64,000 nt of DNA from UBA6 sp964477865 (GTDB taxonomy: Archaea > Thermoplasmatota > Thermoplasmata > Methanomassiliicoccales > Methanomassiliicoccaceae). Below, in pieces: positions 17,285 to 25,161 of the stretch. The notes below the pieces were generated by a model. That model searched no databases. It worked only from the letters and a program-made list of their open reading frames with translations, and was not told the origin of the DNA. Position 1 is the stretch's first letter. The number at the start of each line of letters is the position of its first letter. The translations under genes were made by a program, and so were the position numbers. The stretch lies in assembly GCA_964477865.1 (NCBI GenBank), contig CAYZEV010000007.1, forward strand, positions 1 to 64,000. Reading direction: 5' to 3'.

Positions 17285-17884
17285 ATGACTGTACCTAACG
17301 CACTCTACCTGGACTGCCCCAATTGCGGGGAACATGCCGTCCATGAGGTCCTCAAGGGAAAGATCAGCAAGAAGCAGGATAGCATGGAGGCGACAGTGAA
17401 GTGCCAGGAATGCGAGCACACCTATTCCACCGTGGTCCGCGAGCCAGAGATGATCAAGGTGCCCATCATCGTCTCCGAGCTGGGCTCCTCCAAGAAGGAG
17501 GAGATAGAACTGGAAGCGGGCGAGAAGCTCGGCCTGAACGACGAGCTGTACCTGGGGGAGACGCATCTCCTGGTCACCGGCATCGAATGCGAGGGCCGCC
17601 GGGTGGAGAAATGCGATATCAAGGCGATCTCGACCATATGGGCCAAGAAGTTCGACAGGGTCATCGTCAAGATCTCCATCAACAAGCATACCAAGACCAT
17701 TCCGACCCAGATCGATGCCCTTCCCGATGAGGAGTTCTTCGTCGGGGACCTCATGACCGTCGGCAAGGAGCAGGTGGTCATCCACAGCATCAAGGCCAAG
17801 GAGGGCGCGGTGCGCCGGGGCAGCGTGCCGGCCCGGGACATCGTCAGGATTTATACCAAGGCGGTGCGTACCACTAAGTACTGA
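17285..17884 (+). CDS. HVO_0476-family zinc-finger protein
   Basis: A 199-residue member of an archaeal family (COG1326) with an N-terminal zinc ribbon (C11-x2-C14 and C40-x2-C43) and a C-terminal beta-rich domain. The motif run GRRVEKCDIKAISTIWAKKFDRV and the closing PARDIVRIYTK are typical of it. The family is widespread in Euryarchaeota and has no settled function; the ribbon suggests binding of RNA, DNA or a protein partner. An AT-rich TATA-like stretch (ATAATTTTAT, near 17240-17249) lies upstream. Its stop overlaps the pcm start by one base (TGATG), so the two genes form an operon. Confidence 0.87.
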   Translation: MTVPNALYLDCPNCGEHAVHEVLKGKISKKQDSMEATVKCQECEHTYSTVVREPEMIKVPIIVSELGSSKKEEIELEAGEKLGLNDELYLGETHLLVTGIECEGRRVEKCDIKAISTIWAKKFDRVIVKISINKHTKTIPTQIDALPDEEFFVGDLMTVGKEQVVIHSIKAKEGAVRRGSVPARDIVRIYTKAVRTTKY

Positions 17885-18540
17885 TGAGCATGTACGAGGT
17901 GGAGCGGCACGAACTGGTCGAGCGCCTGAAGCGCTACGGCTATGTGAGCAGCTCCCGCGTGCTGGAAGCGATGGAGCGGGTCCCCCGCCACGAGTTCCTT
18001 CCCGAGGAGGCCTGGGACGTCGCCTATCAGGACACCCCGTTATCGATCGGCCAGGGGCAGACCATTTCCGCTCCCCACATGGTGGGCATGATGCTGGAGG
18101 CCCTGGACCTTGCTCCGGGCATGAAGGTCCTGGAGATCGGCACCGGGTCGGGCTACCACGCTAGCCTGCTGGGGGAGCTGGTCCGTCCGGGGGGCAAGGT
18201 CTACACCATCGAGAGGATCGCGGACCTCGGGCGAAGGGCGCAGCAGGTCCTGGAAGACCTGGGCTATGAGGATGTGGTCGAGGTCATCATCTCCGACGGG
18301 ACCAACGGCCTCCCGGAACATGCTCCCTACGACCGCATTCTCGTCACCGCCGCAGCACCCTATGTCCCCGAGCCGCTCAAGGAGCAATTGGCCGACGGGG
18401 GCATGCTGCTCATCCCGGTGGGCGGGAGGAGCTTCCAGGAGCTGACGGTGATCGTGCGGGAGGGGAACGAATACCGGCAGTCGCCCCTGGGCGCGGTGGT
18501 CTTCGTGCCGCTCATAGGCGAGCATGGCTACCGGGAGTGA
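17884..18540 (+). CDS. pcm: Protein-L-isoaspartate O-methyltransferase
   Basis: PIMT transfers a methyl group from SAM to isoaspartyl residues so that damaged proteins can be repaired. The 218 residues contain the family signatures: MERVPRHEFLPEE, the substrate region YQDTPLSIGQGQTISAPHMV, SAM motif I VLEIGTGSGYHASLL, and the later PYDRILVTAAAP and LIPVGGRSFQELTVI. Length is typical for archaeal PIMTs. It is translationally coupled to the upstream zinc-finger gene. Its last 13 bases overlap the end of the convergent HAD phosphatase gene. Confidence 0.96.
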   Translation: MSMYEVERHELVERLKRYGYVSSSRVLEAMERVPRHEFLPEEAWDVAYQDTPLSIGQGQTISAPHMVGMMLEALDLAPGMKVLEIGTGSGYHASLLGELVRPGGKVYTIERIADLGRRAQQVLEDLGYEDVVEVIISDGTNGLPEHAPYDRILVTAAAPYVPEPLKEQLADGGMLLIPVGGRSFQELTVIVREGNEYRQSPLGAVVFVPLIGEHGYRE

Positions 18541-19193
18541 TGGTTCCCCAGTATCGGAAGGAGCACATCCCTCAGGTCCCTCGAGCGGAGGACCACATCG
18601 GCGTTCTTCTCCACGAAGTCGTCGATGGGATTGAAGGCGATGGACAGGCCGGAGCCGTTGAACATCGAGACGTCCACGAAACTGTTGCCTATGGCCACGG
18701 TCCGTTCCTCGGAAATGCCGTACTGGTCTTGGAAGTGGCGCAGCGCCTTGCCCTTGTTGGTGAGGTCGACCCTCAGCACCCCTTCGCCGGTCAGGCGGCC
18801 CTGGGCATCGCACTCCAGGCTGTTGGCCATGTGGTCGTCGAAACCGTTCTCCTCGGCGATCCGCCGGGCGGTCATGTCCAGGCCGCCGCTGACGATGACG
18901 CACCGTATGCCCCGGCGGCGGAGCGCGGTGACGGTCTCCTTGATGCCGGCGATGATGGGCACCGGGCGCAGGATCTCCTCCACGTCATGGACGCACAGGT
19001 CGTTCTTCACCCGCAGCCACAGCTCGATGTCCCGGCGCATGAACTCCCGGTCGTCGATCCTTCCTTCGATGTAGGCGACCAGGGAAGCCTCGTTGTCGAC
19101 CTTGAAGTGCTCGTGCACCCAGGTCCAGGAGCTGGTGTAGTCGACCAGCACCCCGTCCATGTCGAAGGCCACCAGGTCGTAGCTAGAATCCAT
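18528..19193 (-). CDS. HAD-family phosphatase, phosphoserine phosphatase-like
   Basis: A 221-residue HAD hydrolase. Motif I is DMDGVLVD (nucleophile Asp11, acid Asp13), motif II is VIVSGG, motif III is the Lys of NKGKAL, and motif IV is GNSFVDVSMF. A helical cap lies between motifs I and II. The SerB-like layout (VSGG with DLTNKGKAL) suggests a small phosphorylated metabolite such as phosphoserine, but the substrate is not certain. The ATG at 19193 lies about 26 bases from the centre of a palindromic TATA element shared with the divergent TraB gene. The 3' end overlaps pcm by 13 bases. Confidence 0.85.
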   Translation of the reverse strand: MDSSYDLVAFDMDGVLVDYTSSWTWVHEHFKVDNEASLVAYIEGRIDDREFMRRDIELWLRVKNDLCVHDVEEILRPVPIIAGIKETVTALRRRGIRCVIVSGGLDMTARRIAEENGFDDHMANSLECDAQGRLTGEGVLRVDLTNKGKALRHFQDQYGISEERTVAIGNSFVDVSMFNGSGLSIAFNPIDDFVEKNADVVLRSRDLRDVLLPILGNHHSR

Positions 19194-19214
19194 TGTGGAA
19201 ACTGTATCAAAAGC

Positions 19215-19222
19215 TTATTAAT
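19215..19222. promoter_or_regulatory. Shared bidirectional TATA element (HAD phosphatase / TraB protein)
   Basis: TTATTAAT, read as ATTAATAA on the other strand. Its centre is about 27.5 bases before the ATG at 19246 (plus) and 25.5 bases before the ATG at 19193 (minus). One element could therefore position both leaderless transcripts. Confidence 0.5.
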
Positions 19223-19245
19223 GACCTTTTGTCATGAATTCAGCG

Positions 19246-19962
19246 ATGATAATAATATTGGGCGTCGGACATGTATTCGATATCGCCTGCCAGGTCGGGC
19301 GGATCATCGAAGAGGAACATCCCGACGTGGTCGGCGTCGAGCTGGACCAGGCCCGTTATCAGGCCCTCCTCAATCCCGGGGGGCCGTCCAACGCGCGGCT
19401 CACCTACCGTCTGCTGGCCAAGATGCAGAAGCGGCTTGCCCACCAGTATGGGGGAGAGGTCGGGAGCGAGATGCTCGCCGCCACCAAGGCCGCCCAGGCG
19501 CTGGGGGCGGAGGTACTGCTCATCGACGCGGACGCCAATCTCATGTTCCGGCGGCTCTACAGCGAGATGCCGGTCATGGAGAAGCTCAAGCTCTCATTGT
19601 CGGCGGTCACCTCCCTGTTCATCAGCAGGAAGAGGATCGAGAAGGAGCTGGACAACTTCCAGGAGAACGAGGACGTCTATCTGGAGCAGATGGGCGAGCA
19701 GTTCCCCACGCTCAAGCGGATCCTCCTGGACGAGCGGAACGAGCTCATGGCCAAGCGGATCGACCACGCCGCCTCCAGCTATCCGGTCGTGCTGGCGGTC
19801 ATCGGCGATGGCCACGTGGACGGCATCTTGAAGCTGCTGGACCGCGACGATGTCAAGGTCTACCGCCTCAAGGACATCCGGAGCCAGGGAGGACCGTCGG
19901 CCGCCCGGCAGTTGCCCAACAACGCCCAGGCCCGGTTCCACTTCGAACGCTCCGTGCAATAG
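19246..19962 (+). CDS. TraB/GumN-family (Tiki-like) protein
   Basis: A member of the TraB family, related to Tiki proteases, with the conserved elements GVGHVFD near the N-terminus, VGVELDQARY, LLDERNELMAKRI, and VIGDGHVDGI. The bacterial founder relates to pheromone shutdown, and archaeal members are of unknown function, possibly metal-dependent proteases. This one lacks the C-terminal membrane domain of many TraB proteins and is probably soluble. The ATG at 19246 is chosen because it lies 27 bases from the TATA centre and begins MIIILGVGHV; an ATG at 19234 adds four residues. It is divergent from the HAD gene, with the thyX promoter immediately after it. Confidence 0.82.
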   Translation: MIIILGVGHVFDIACQVGRIIEEEHPDVVGVELDQARYQALLNPGGPSNARLTYRLLAKMQKRLAHQYGGEVGSEMLAATKAAQALGAEVLLIDADANLMFRRLYSEMPVMEKLKLSLSAVTSLFISRKRIEKELDNFQENEDVYLEQMGEQFPTLKRILLDERNELMAKRIDHAASSYPVVLAVIGDGHVDGILKLLDRDDVKVYRLKDIRSQGGPSAARQLPNNAQARFHFERSVQ

Positions 19963-19967
19963 CATAG

Positions 19968-19974
19968 TTTTTAC
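19968..19974 (+). promoter_or_regulatory. TATA box of thyX
   Basis: TTTTTAC is centred 27 bases before the GTG at 19998, directly after the TraB stop, consistent with a leaderless thyX mRNA. Confidence 0.45.
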
Positions 19975-19997
19975 TTGTCCGTGCCATACTGGTCCTC

Positions 19998-20675
19998 GTG
20001 CGCGTGACCCTTCTTTCATACACCAAGGACGCCGATCGATTGTGCGCGTCGGCGGCCCACTCCTGCTATTCGGACAAGGGAGCGAGCGAGCTCATGGAGG
20101 AGTGGGACGAGAAGAAGGGCGCCAAGTGGCTGGGCAATCCCCTGGCCAGCGGGCATCACTCGGTCATCGAGCACGCCTCCTACACCTTCTCGATCGAAGG
20201 CGTATCCAGGACACTGACCCATCAACTGGTCAGACACCGTATTGCGTCCTTCAGTCAGATGTCCCAGCGGTACGTGGATATGAAGGAGGCCGGGTACGTC
20301 GTCCCGCCGACCATCGCCGCCGACGCGGACCTGGAGGCGCGTTACCGGGCGCTGATGGACCACATCTGGTCGGAGTACGAGGCCCTGGCCGAGAAGGTGC
20401 CGGTGGAGGACGCCCGCTATGTTCTTCCCAACGCCTGCACGACCAACATCACGGTCACCATGAACGCCCGCGAACTGTGGCATTTCTTCGAGCTCCGGAC
20501 CTGCCGGCGCGCTCAGCACGAGATCCGGGAGATGGCCGATGAGATGCTCCGGCTGGCCCAGGAGGCCTCGCCGTTCATCTTCAAGAACGCCGGACCGCCC
20601 TGCCTCTCCCGCGGCCGGTGCCCCGAGGGCAAGATGTCCTGCGGGAAGCCCCGGACCGAGCTACGGCGTTCCTGA
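19998..20675 (+). CDS. thyX: FAD-dependent thymidylate synthase
   Basis: ThyX makes dTMP from dUMP using methylene-tetrahydrofolate (or an archaeal pterin) and reduced FAD. The signature RHRIASFSQMSQRY (79-92) matches the ThyX RHRxxS motif, and the substrate-binding ELRTCRRAQHEIRE element is present. At 225 residues it is of normal length. The C-terminus ends with a Cys-rich segment (PPCLSRGRCPEGKMSC) found in several archaeal ThyX proteins. The start is GTG with no Shine-Dalgarno, but a TATA box lies 27 bases upstream, so a leaderless mRNA is likely. It is convergent with the signal peptidase gene nine bases downstream. Confidence 0.96.
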   Translation: MRVTLLSYTKDADRLCASAAHSCYSDKGASELMEEWDEKKGAKWLGNPLASGHHSVIEHASYTFSIEGVSRTLTHQLVRHRIASFSQMSQRYVDMKEAGYVVPPTIAADADLEARYRALMDHIWSEYEALAEKVPVEDARYVLPNACTTNITVTMNARELWHFFELRTCRRAQHEIREMADEMLRLAQEASPFIFKNAGPPCLSRGRCPEGKMSCGKPRTELRRS

Positions 20676-20684
20676 GGACGGACC

Positions 20685-21551
20685 TCATCGAACATTCCGT
20701 TCGCGCTCCCTTCGCGCCGCTCTCCTCTCGAAGGCGTTCGCCAGAGCCCAGAGGGACACCGGCAGGGCGACCAGGGCGCCGATCACCGCGCCCAGCATCA
20801 TGATGCTGTTCTGAGGCAGATAGTCCGGAGCGGTGCCGGTCAGCCATAGTTTCAGCGAACCTATCCAGGGTATCTCTCCGGTGACCTTGCCGATGACCCA
20901 TTCCCACTCCAACGGGCCATCCACGATGCTGCCCTGGTCGATCAGCCCGAACCTCTCCCCGCCCTGGTCGAGCCAGTTGTTGTCACCCATGGTGATCAGT
21001 CCTCCGTGAGGGGACGACCCCATGAGGGACAGCAGGTAGGCCAGATCGATATGCACCGTGACCTGGGAATAACCGACCTCGTAGAGGTATACGCTCTGCT
21101 CCAGCCCCCACCATCTCCCCTCGGGAGCGCTCCAGAGATGGGTCGGCACCTCCGATAGCTCGGGGATATCGAAGCCCCCGTTGCCATTGTAGACCAGCGT
21201 GCAGATGGCCCGGTGGACGATGGGGATCTCGCCGTCCGGCCTGCTGTATACGATGACGTCGCCGTACTCCCCATAGCTCCGATGGCCATCGACGATCGAC
21301 CCGACATAGGTCCTGATGTCGTCCGGCCCCGAGGCGCGGCGGGCCACCACCACATCGCCGGTATCGATCACCCCCACCTGGCTGGTGTCATCGCTGTGCT
21401 GCATGCTCTTCGATTCCACGGCCATGAATGGTGGCCATATGCCGACGGCCGCCGATAGGATCAGCATCGCCAGAATGAAGGCGAGGAACATGCAGCCGAA
21501 GGCCAGCAAGGGGCGGCGCAGGTCGTGGGACAGCTCACTGGTCCAGGTCAT
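20685..21551 (-). CDS. Archaeal type I signal peptidase (S26 family)
   Basis: Membrane-bound peptidase that removes signal peptides from secreted proteins, here likely including the large surface proteins of this window. The 288-residue protein has an N-terminal helix (about 15-37), catalytic Ser49 in ESKSMQHS, and catalytic His113 in IVHRAI (His in place of the bacterial Lys, as in archaea and ER). The GDNN box (189-192) and Asp residues further on (D205, D211) follow, then a second helix near the C-terminus and a basic tail. An insert of about 60 residues between His113 and GDNN makes it longer than minimal archaeal Sec11. Convergent with thyX. Confidence 0.9.
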   Translation of the reverse strand: MTWTSELSHDLRRPLLAFGCMFLAFILAMLILSAAVGIWPPFMAVESKSMQHSDDTSQVGVIDTGDVVVARRASGPDDIRTYVGSIVDGHRSYGEYGDVIVYSRPDGEIPIVHRAICTLVYNGNGGFDIPELSEVPTHLWSAPEGRWWGLEQSVYLYEVGYSQVTVHIDLAYLLSLMGSSPHGGLITMGDNNWLDQGGERFGLIDQGSIVDGPLEWEWVIGKVTGEIPWIGSLKLWLTGTAPDYLPQNSIMMLGAVIGALVALPVSLWALANAFERRAARRERERNVR

Positions 21552-21635
21552 GCCCTTGTACTTTGGGCCATCGGATGATATAAAGAACGTGCTGGCTTTG
21601 GGAGATATCTCGCCCTCCGCTCGCGGGAAAAAGGA

Positions 21636-21644
21636 TTATATATA
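21636..21644 (+). promoter_or_regulatory. Strong TATA box of rps17e
   Basis: TTATATATA preceded by a purine-rich BRE-like GAAAAAGGA. Transcription would start near 21665-21668, leaving a short leader with an AAGGTG Shine-Dalgarno before the ATG at 21681. Confidence 0.7.
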
Positions 21645-21680
21645 CTTTCAGCTTAACCGGAGATACTTAAGGTGCCACTC

Positions 21681-21872
21681 ATGGGAAACATACGCCCCAA
21701 TTACATCAAGAGGATCGCCATCGATCTTTGCCAGAAGTATCCTACCGTCTTCAACGCCGACTTCGAGAACAACAAGATGTTGGTATCCAAGCTGACCACC
21801 GTTGAGAGCAGAATGATGCGCAACCGCATCGCCGGGTACGTCACCACCTACTGGCAGCACATGGACAAGTAA
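21681..21872 (+). CDS. rps17e: Small ribosomal subunit protein S17e (eS17)
   Basis: A 63-residue ribosomal protein found in archaea and eukaryotes. The ATG at 21681 gives MGNIRPNYIKRIAIDL, matching the MG(R/K)IRPxYIKR opening of the family, and the rest reads KYPTVFNADFENNKMLVSKL and RMMRNRIAGYVTTY as expected. An in-frame GTG at 21672 would add three residues but lies over the Shine-Dalgarno. It is monocistronic, with its own strong TATA box, between the divergent signal peptidase gene and the ABC exporter operon. It is one of the clearest archaeal markers of the window. Confidence 0.96.
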   Translation: MGNIRPNYIKRIAIDLCQKYPTVFNADFENNKMLVSKLTTVESRMMRNRIAGYVTTYWQHMDK

Positions 21873-21917
21873 TACCGCACGATACCTTTTTCTATCAACA
21901 AGCTTCTGGCCGGCCGT

Positions 21918-22874
21918 ATGGCCTACGCCTTGGAGGTCGAATCCCTCTCTCGGGTCTTCTCGGGGAAGAAGGACAGCGTCGTCGCCCTGGAGCATCTTGA
22001 CCTTAAAGTAGAGGAGGGCGAGATCTTCGGCCTGCTCGGTCCCAACGGCGCCGGCAAGACCACTCTTATCAAGATCCTCTGCACACTTCTCCTGCCCAGC
22101 TCCGGCTCGGCCAAGGTGCTCGGCCATGATGTGGCCAAGGAAGCGCACCGGATCCGGCCGCGCATCAACATGGTGTCCGGGGGGGAAGTGTCCGGCTACG
22201 GCCTGCTGACCGTCCGGGAGAACCTCTGGATGTTCTCCCAGTTCTACGGCGTGCCCGGCGATGTGGCCAAGGAGCGCATCGACGGTATGCTGAAGGTGTT
22301 CGGCCTTGAGGACAAGGCCGATGCAAAGGTGCGCACCATATCCACCGGGCAGCGGCAGCGGATGAACATCATCAGGGGCTTCGTCACCGACCCTCAGCTC
22401 ATCTTCCTGGACGAGCCGACGCTGGGCCTCGACGTCAATACCAGCCGGGTCATCCGGGAGTACATCCGGGACTGGGTGCACGCCAAAGAGGGCCGCACCC
22501 TCCTGCTGACGACCCACTACATGAAGGAGGCCGAGGAGCTGTGCGATCGGGTGGCCATCATCGACCGCGGCACCATCCTGGCCTGCGACTCACCCTACAA
22601 CCTGAAGCGGGGGATCGACCATTCCACGACCTTCCTGCTGGACACCACGCCCTTCGATGCCTCCATCCTTTCATCGATACGCGGGGTGCAGGGCGTCAAC
22701 GCCGAGGACGGGAACGGCGGGCAGAAGGTCCGCCTGGTCCTGGAGGACGAGTCCGCCATCTCCGACGTCATCTCCGCCGTGGTCGGCCAAGGGGCCAAGG
22801 TCCTTTCCCTCAGCAAGAGCGAGGCCACTCTGGAGGACGTGTTCATCAAGATGGTGGGGAGAGGATTGGGATAG
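21918..22874 (+). CDS. ABC-2 type exporter, ATP-binding protein
   Basis: Energises the two permeases that follow, forming a DrrA/NatA-like exporter in the cytoplasmic membrane. The 318 residues show Walker A GPNGAGKTT, Q-loop region NMVSGG, a signature loop degenerate at its start (ISTGQRQRMNI instead of LSGGQ), Walker B LIFLDEPTLGLDV, and the H-loop in LLLTTHYM. About 90 C-terminal residues form a regulatory DUF4162-like tail. ISTGQ in place of LSGGQ is seen in other DrrA-type ATPases. The stop is nine bases before the first permease ATG. Substrate unknown; drugs, lipids or polysaccharide are possible. Confidence 0.93.
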   Translation: MAYALEVESLSRVFSGKKDSVVALEHLDLKVEEGEIFGLLGPNGAGKTTLIKILCTLLLPSSGSAKVLGHDVAKEAHRIRPRINMVSGGEVSGYGLLTVRENLWMFSQFYGVPGDVAKERIDGMLKVFGLEDKADAKVRTISTGQRQRMNIIRGFVTDPQLIFLDEPTLGLDVNTSRVIREYIRDWVHAKEGRTLLLTTHYMKEAEELCDRVAIIDRGTILACDSPYNLKRGIDHSTTFLLDTTPFDASILSSIRGVQGVNAEDGNGGQKVRLVLEDESAISDVISAVVGQGAKVLSLSKSEATLEDVFIKMVGRGLG

Positions 22875-22882
22875 TCGACTGG

Positions 22883-23683
22883 ATGCTGAACCTGCGGGCC
22901 ACCGTAGGGCGGGCCTATCCCCGGGTCATCGGAGCGGCCAGGGAACCGTCTTGGGCGTTCTTCGAGATCTTCCTGCCGCTCATGGGCATCGCCGCCTACA
23001 TCTTCTACTACCGTTCGCTGGGGGCGGACCCCTCGTTCGAAGGGTTCGTGGTGCTGGGGGGCGCCATGACCGCCTTCTGGCTCAACGTGCTGTGGGGCAT
23101 GGCCGCTCAGTTCTACTGGGAGAAGGAGACCGGCAACATGCAGCTGTTCATGGTGTCCCCCATGTCCCGCATGGCCCTGCTGGCCGGGATGGCCCTGGGG
23201 GGCATGCTCTCCGCCGGCCTCCGGGCCCTGTCCACCCTGGTGCTGGGGGTCCTGATCTTCAACGTGCAGATGACCGTGGTCGAGCCCCTCCTGCTGGTGG
23301 CGGTGTTCCTGGTGACCCTCATCGCCATCTACGGCATGGGGATGATGTTCGCTTCCCTGTTCATGCTGTACGGCCGGGACGCCTGGAACATCTCCAATCT
23401 GATGCAGGAGCCCATCTACCTGGTCTCGGGGTTCTACTTCCCGGTCCGGTCCCTGGGGATCTGGATCAGCGCCGCCGCTTCCATCATACCCATCACCCTC
23501 GGCCTGGACGCCATGCGCCAGGAACTGTTCGGGCCGGTCGCCAACGGCTTCCTGCCGGTGACCACCGAACTGGCGATATTGTGCGTCCTGGCGATCATGT
23601 TCCTGGTGCTGGCCCGCCACTCCCTCCGCTACATGGAGAACCTGGGCCGCCGGGAAGGGAGGCTGACCCTCCGATGGCAATGA
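22883..23683 (+). CDS. ABC-2 type exporter permease (first)
   Basis: A 266-residue membrane protein with six predicted helices, including FFEIFLPLMGIAAYIFYY and LLLVAVFLVTLIAIYGMGMMFASLFML. The ABC-2 region motif NLMQEPIYLVSGFYFPVRSL lies before the last helices and matches the family signature around a conserved P(l/i)xxxSGxxFP. The start is the first ATG after the ATPase stop; the longer open frame reaching back into the ATPase is a shadow. The stop codon overlaps the next permease's start region (ATGGCAATGA), so all three subunits form one operon. Confidence 0.9.
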   Translation: MLNLRATVGRAYPRVIGAAREPSWAFFEIFLPLMGIAAYIFYYRSLGADPSFEGFVVLGGAMTAFWLNVLWGMAAQFYWEKETGNMQLFMVSPMSRMALLAGMALGGMLSAGLRALSTLVLGVLIFNVQMTVVEPLLLVAVFLVTLIAIYGMGMMFASLFMLYGRDAWNISNLMQEPIYLVSGFYFPVRSLGIWISAAASIIPITLGLDAMRQELFGPVANGFLPVTTELAILCVLAIMFLVLARHSLRYMENLGRREGRLTLRWQ

Positions 23684-24534
23684 GCGACCAGCTCCGCACC
23701 TTCCGCAACGCGGCCTGGCTGGGCTGGCAGATGGAGTCGAACTGGACCCAGCCCTGGCTCTTCCTCCTCTATTCGATCGCCCGGCCGATCGCCGCCACCC
23801 TTATCCTGGTGCTGATGTTCGTCATCATCAAGCAGGACGTGGCCAGCGATCCCGCCCTCTTCTCGTTCGTCTACCTGGGCGCGGCGTTCTACATGTTCGT
23901 GGCCCAGGTGCTGTTCGGCGTGACCTATGTGATCCACGAGGACCGGGAGCATTACCAGACGCTCAAGCAGGTCTACATCGCCCCCATCTCGTTCTATGTG
24001 TACATCATCGGGAGAGCCATGAGCAAGCTGGCATTGACCAGCTTATCGGTGATCATCTCCATCGCCTTCGGGATGGTGGCCCTGGGCCTGCCCCTGGACC
24101 TGGGGCGGGTCGACTGGCCCCTGTTCGCCCTGGCCATGGCCATCGGCCTGGGGTGCATCCTCACCATCGGCATAGCCCTGGCGGGGGTCTCCTTCCTCAC
24201 CGCGAAGCACAGCGCCGGCATCAACGAGGGCATCGGTGGGGCGTTCTACCTGTTCTGCGGGACGGTCTTCCCCCTCACCGTCCTGCCGGTGTGGGGACAG
24301 GTCATCGGGCTGTCCATACCGATCACCTACTGGCTGGAGCTGGTCCGCCGGTCAATGTACCCCGGGGGAGGCATCGAGGCCATCAGCGGGCTGGGGGCGT
24401 TCTCCGCCCCCACCATACTGCTGTTCCTGGCCGTGTCCGCGCTGGCCTTCCTGGGGCTTTCGATCGCCATCTTCCGTTACGCTGACAAAGTGGCCAGGCA
24501 AAAGGGAAAGATCGACATGACCACGTCGTACTAG
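23674..24534 (+). CDS. ABC-2 type exporter permease (second)
   Basis: A 286-residue partner permease with six predicted helices. It is related to but clearly different from the first permease, so the exporter is likely a heterodimeric channel. ABC-2 features include VLFGVTYVIHEDREHYQTLKQVYIAP (coupling helix region) and FCGTVFPLTVLPVW before the last helices. Start is ATG 23674, or the ATG at 23680 that forms an ATGA overlap with the previous stop. Its TAG stop overlaps the TAG of the convergent Cys-rich gene in a CTAG palindrome at 24531-24534. Confidence 0.9.
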   Translation: MAMSDQLRTFRNAAWLGWQMESNWTQPWLFLLYSIARPIAATLILVLMFVIIKQDVASDPALFSFVYLGAAFYMFVAQVLFGVTYVIHEDREHYQTLKQVYIAPISFYVYIIGRAMSKLALTSLSVIISIAFGMVALGLPLDLGRVDWPLFALAMAIGLGCILTIGIALAGVSFLTAKHSAGINEGIGGAFYLFCGTVFPLTVLPVWGQVIGLSIPITYWLELVRRSMYPGGGIEAISGLGAFSAPTILLFLAVSALAFLGLSIAIFRYADKVARQKGKIDMTTSY

Positions 24535-24869
24535 CGATACGCTTCCCAGGCGCACCGGCATTTCTCCGGTACCAGTCCACATCCGAAGCAATGGGGGCCC
24601 GCGTCCACGTGCGCCGGCTCCTCCGGGACCGCCTCCTTGGTCGAGGCCACGGCCATCTCTTTAAAGCCCTGGAACTCGTCGGAAAGCTCGCTCATCACCA
24701 GCTCGAAACAGGGGGCGCACATGGAGGCGGAGGTCTTGGCCTTCTCCTTCTTACCCATGCGGACGAACATGACCCCCTTGAGGATGGCGTTCTCACAACG
24801 TTGACACTTGCGTTTTCTGGACGCAAGCTCTACCCAGATGCGGAAATCCTTGTCTATTTTCCCACCCAT
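24531..24869 (-). CDS. Small Cys-rich putative zinc-binding protein
   Basis: A soluble protein of 112 residues, not recognised as a named family. It starts MGGKIDKDFRIWVELASRKRKCQRC (ATG 24869; the longer open frame upstream includes an A/T-rich promoter region). Four Cys pairs are visible: KCQRCENA, MCAPCFEL, HCFGCGL and KCRCAW, enough for two zinc sites. The middle is charged and helical (VMSELSDEFQGFKEM). The first ribbon with basic residues around it suggests nucleic acid or protein binding. It is convergent with the ABC exporter (shared CTAG) and divergent from tRNA-Arg. Confidence 0.72.
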   Translation of the reverse strand: MGGKIDKDFRIWVELASRKRKCQRCENAILKGVMFVRMGKKEKAKTSASMCAPCFELVMSELSDEFQGFKEMAVASTKEAVPEEPAHVDAGPHCFGCGLVPEKCRCAWEAYR

Positions 24870-25011
24870 GGGCTCGACGTTGGCAGGATTTAAGGACGTT
24901 CCTATTCTGTTATATGGAATGATAATCAGGTGGTGTTCCCAGCTGCCAGCGGCCTGTTTTAGGGCGGGTCCAAGGGAAAATGAATTAAAGGGGGAGATAA
25001 TACAGGACATT

Positions 25012-25085
25012 GCCCGAGTGGGGTAGCTTGGATATCCTAAAAGATTGCGGATCTTTAGACCCGGGTTCGAATCCCGGCTCGGGCG
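25012..25085 (+). tRNA. tRNA-Arg (anticodon GCG)
   Basis: Acceptor GCCCGAG (25012-25018) pairs with CTCGGGC (25078-25084), and the discriminator is G. The D arm is GGGT...ATCC. The anticodon stem AAAGA/TCTTT holds the loop TTGCGGA with anticodon GCG at 25047-25049. The T arm is CCGGG TTCGAAT CCCGG. CCA is not encoded and no intron is present. Two bases rather than one lie between the D and anticodon stems as drawn, a feature shared with the other tRNA-Arg at 46639. Confidence 0.93.
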
Positions 25086-25161
25086 CTTTTCGCCTCCCCC
25101 CTCACCGCGATCGTCCCTTTCTTCTCCAGACCTCTGTACGCGGTCTTTCCTGGACCCTTGT

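Noticed and set aside
21918..22874. ABC ATPase with a defective signature motif
   Set aside because: ISTGQRQR is an accepted variant in DrrA/NatA-type exporters; Walker A, Walker B and H-loop are intact.
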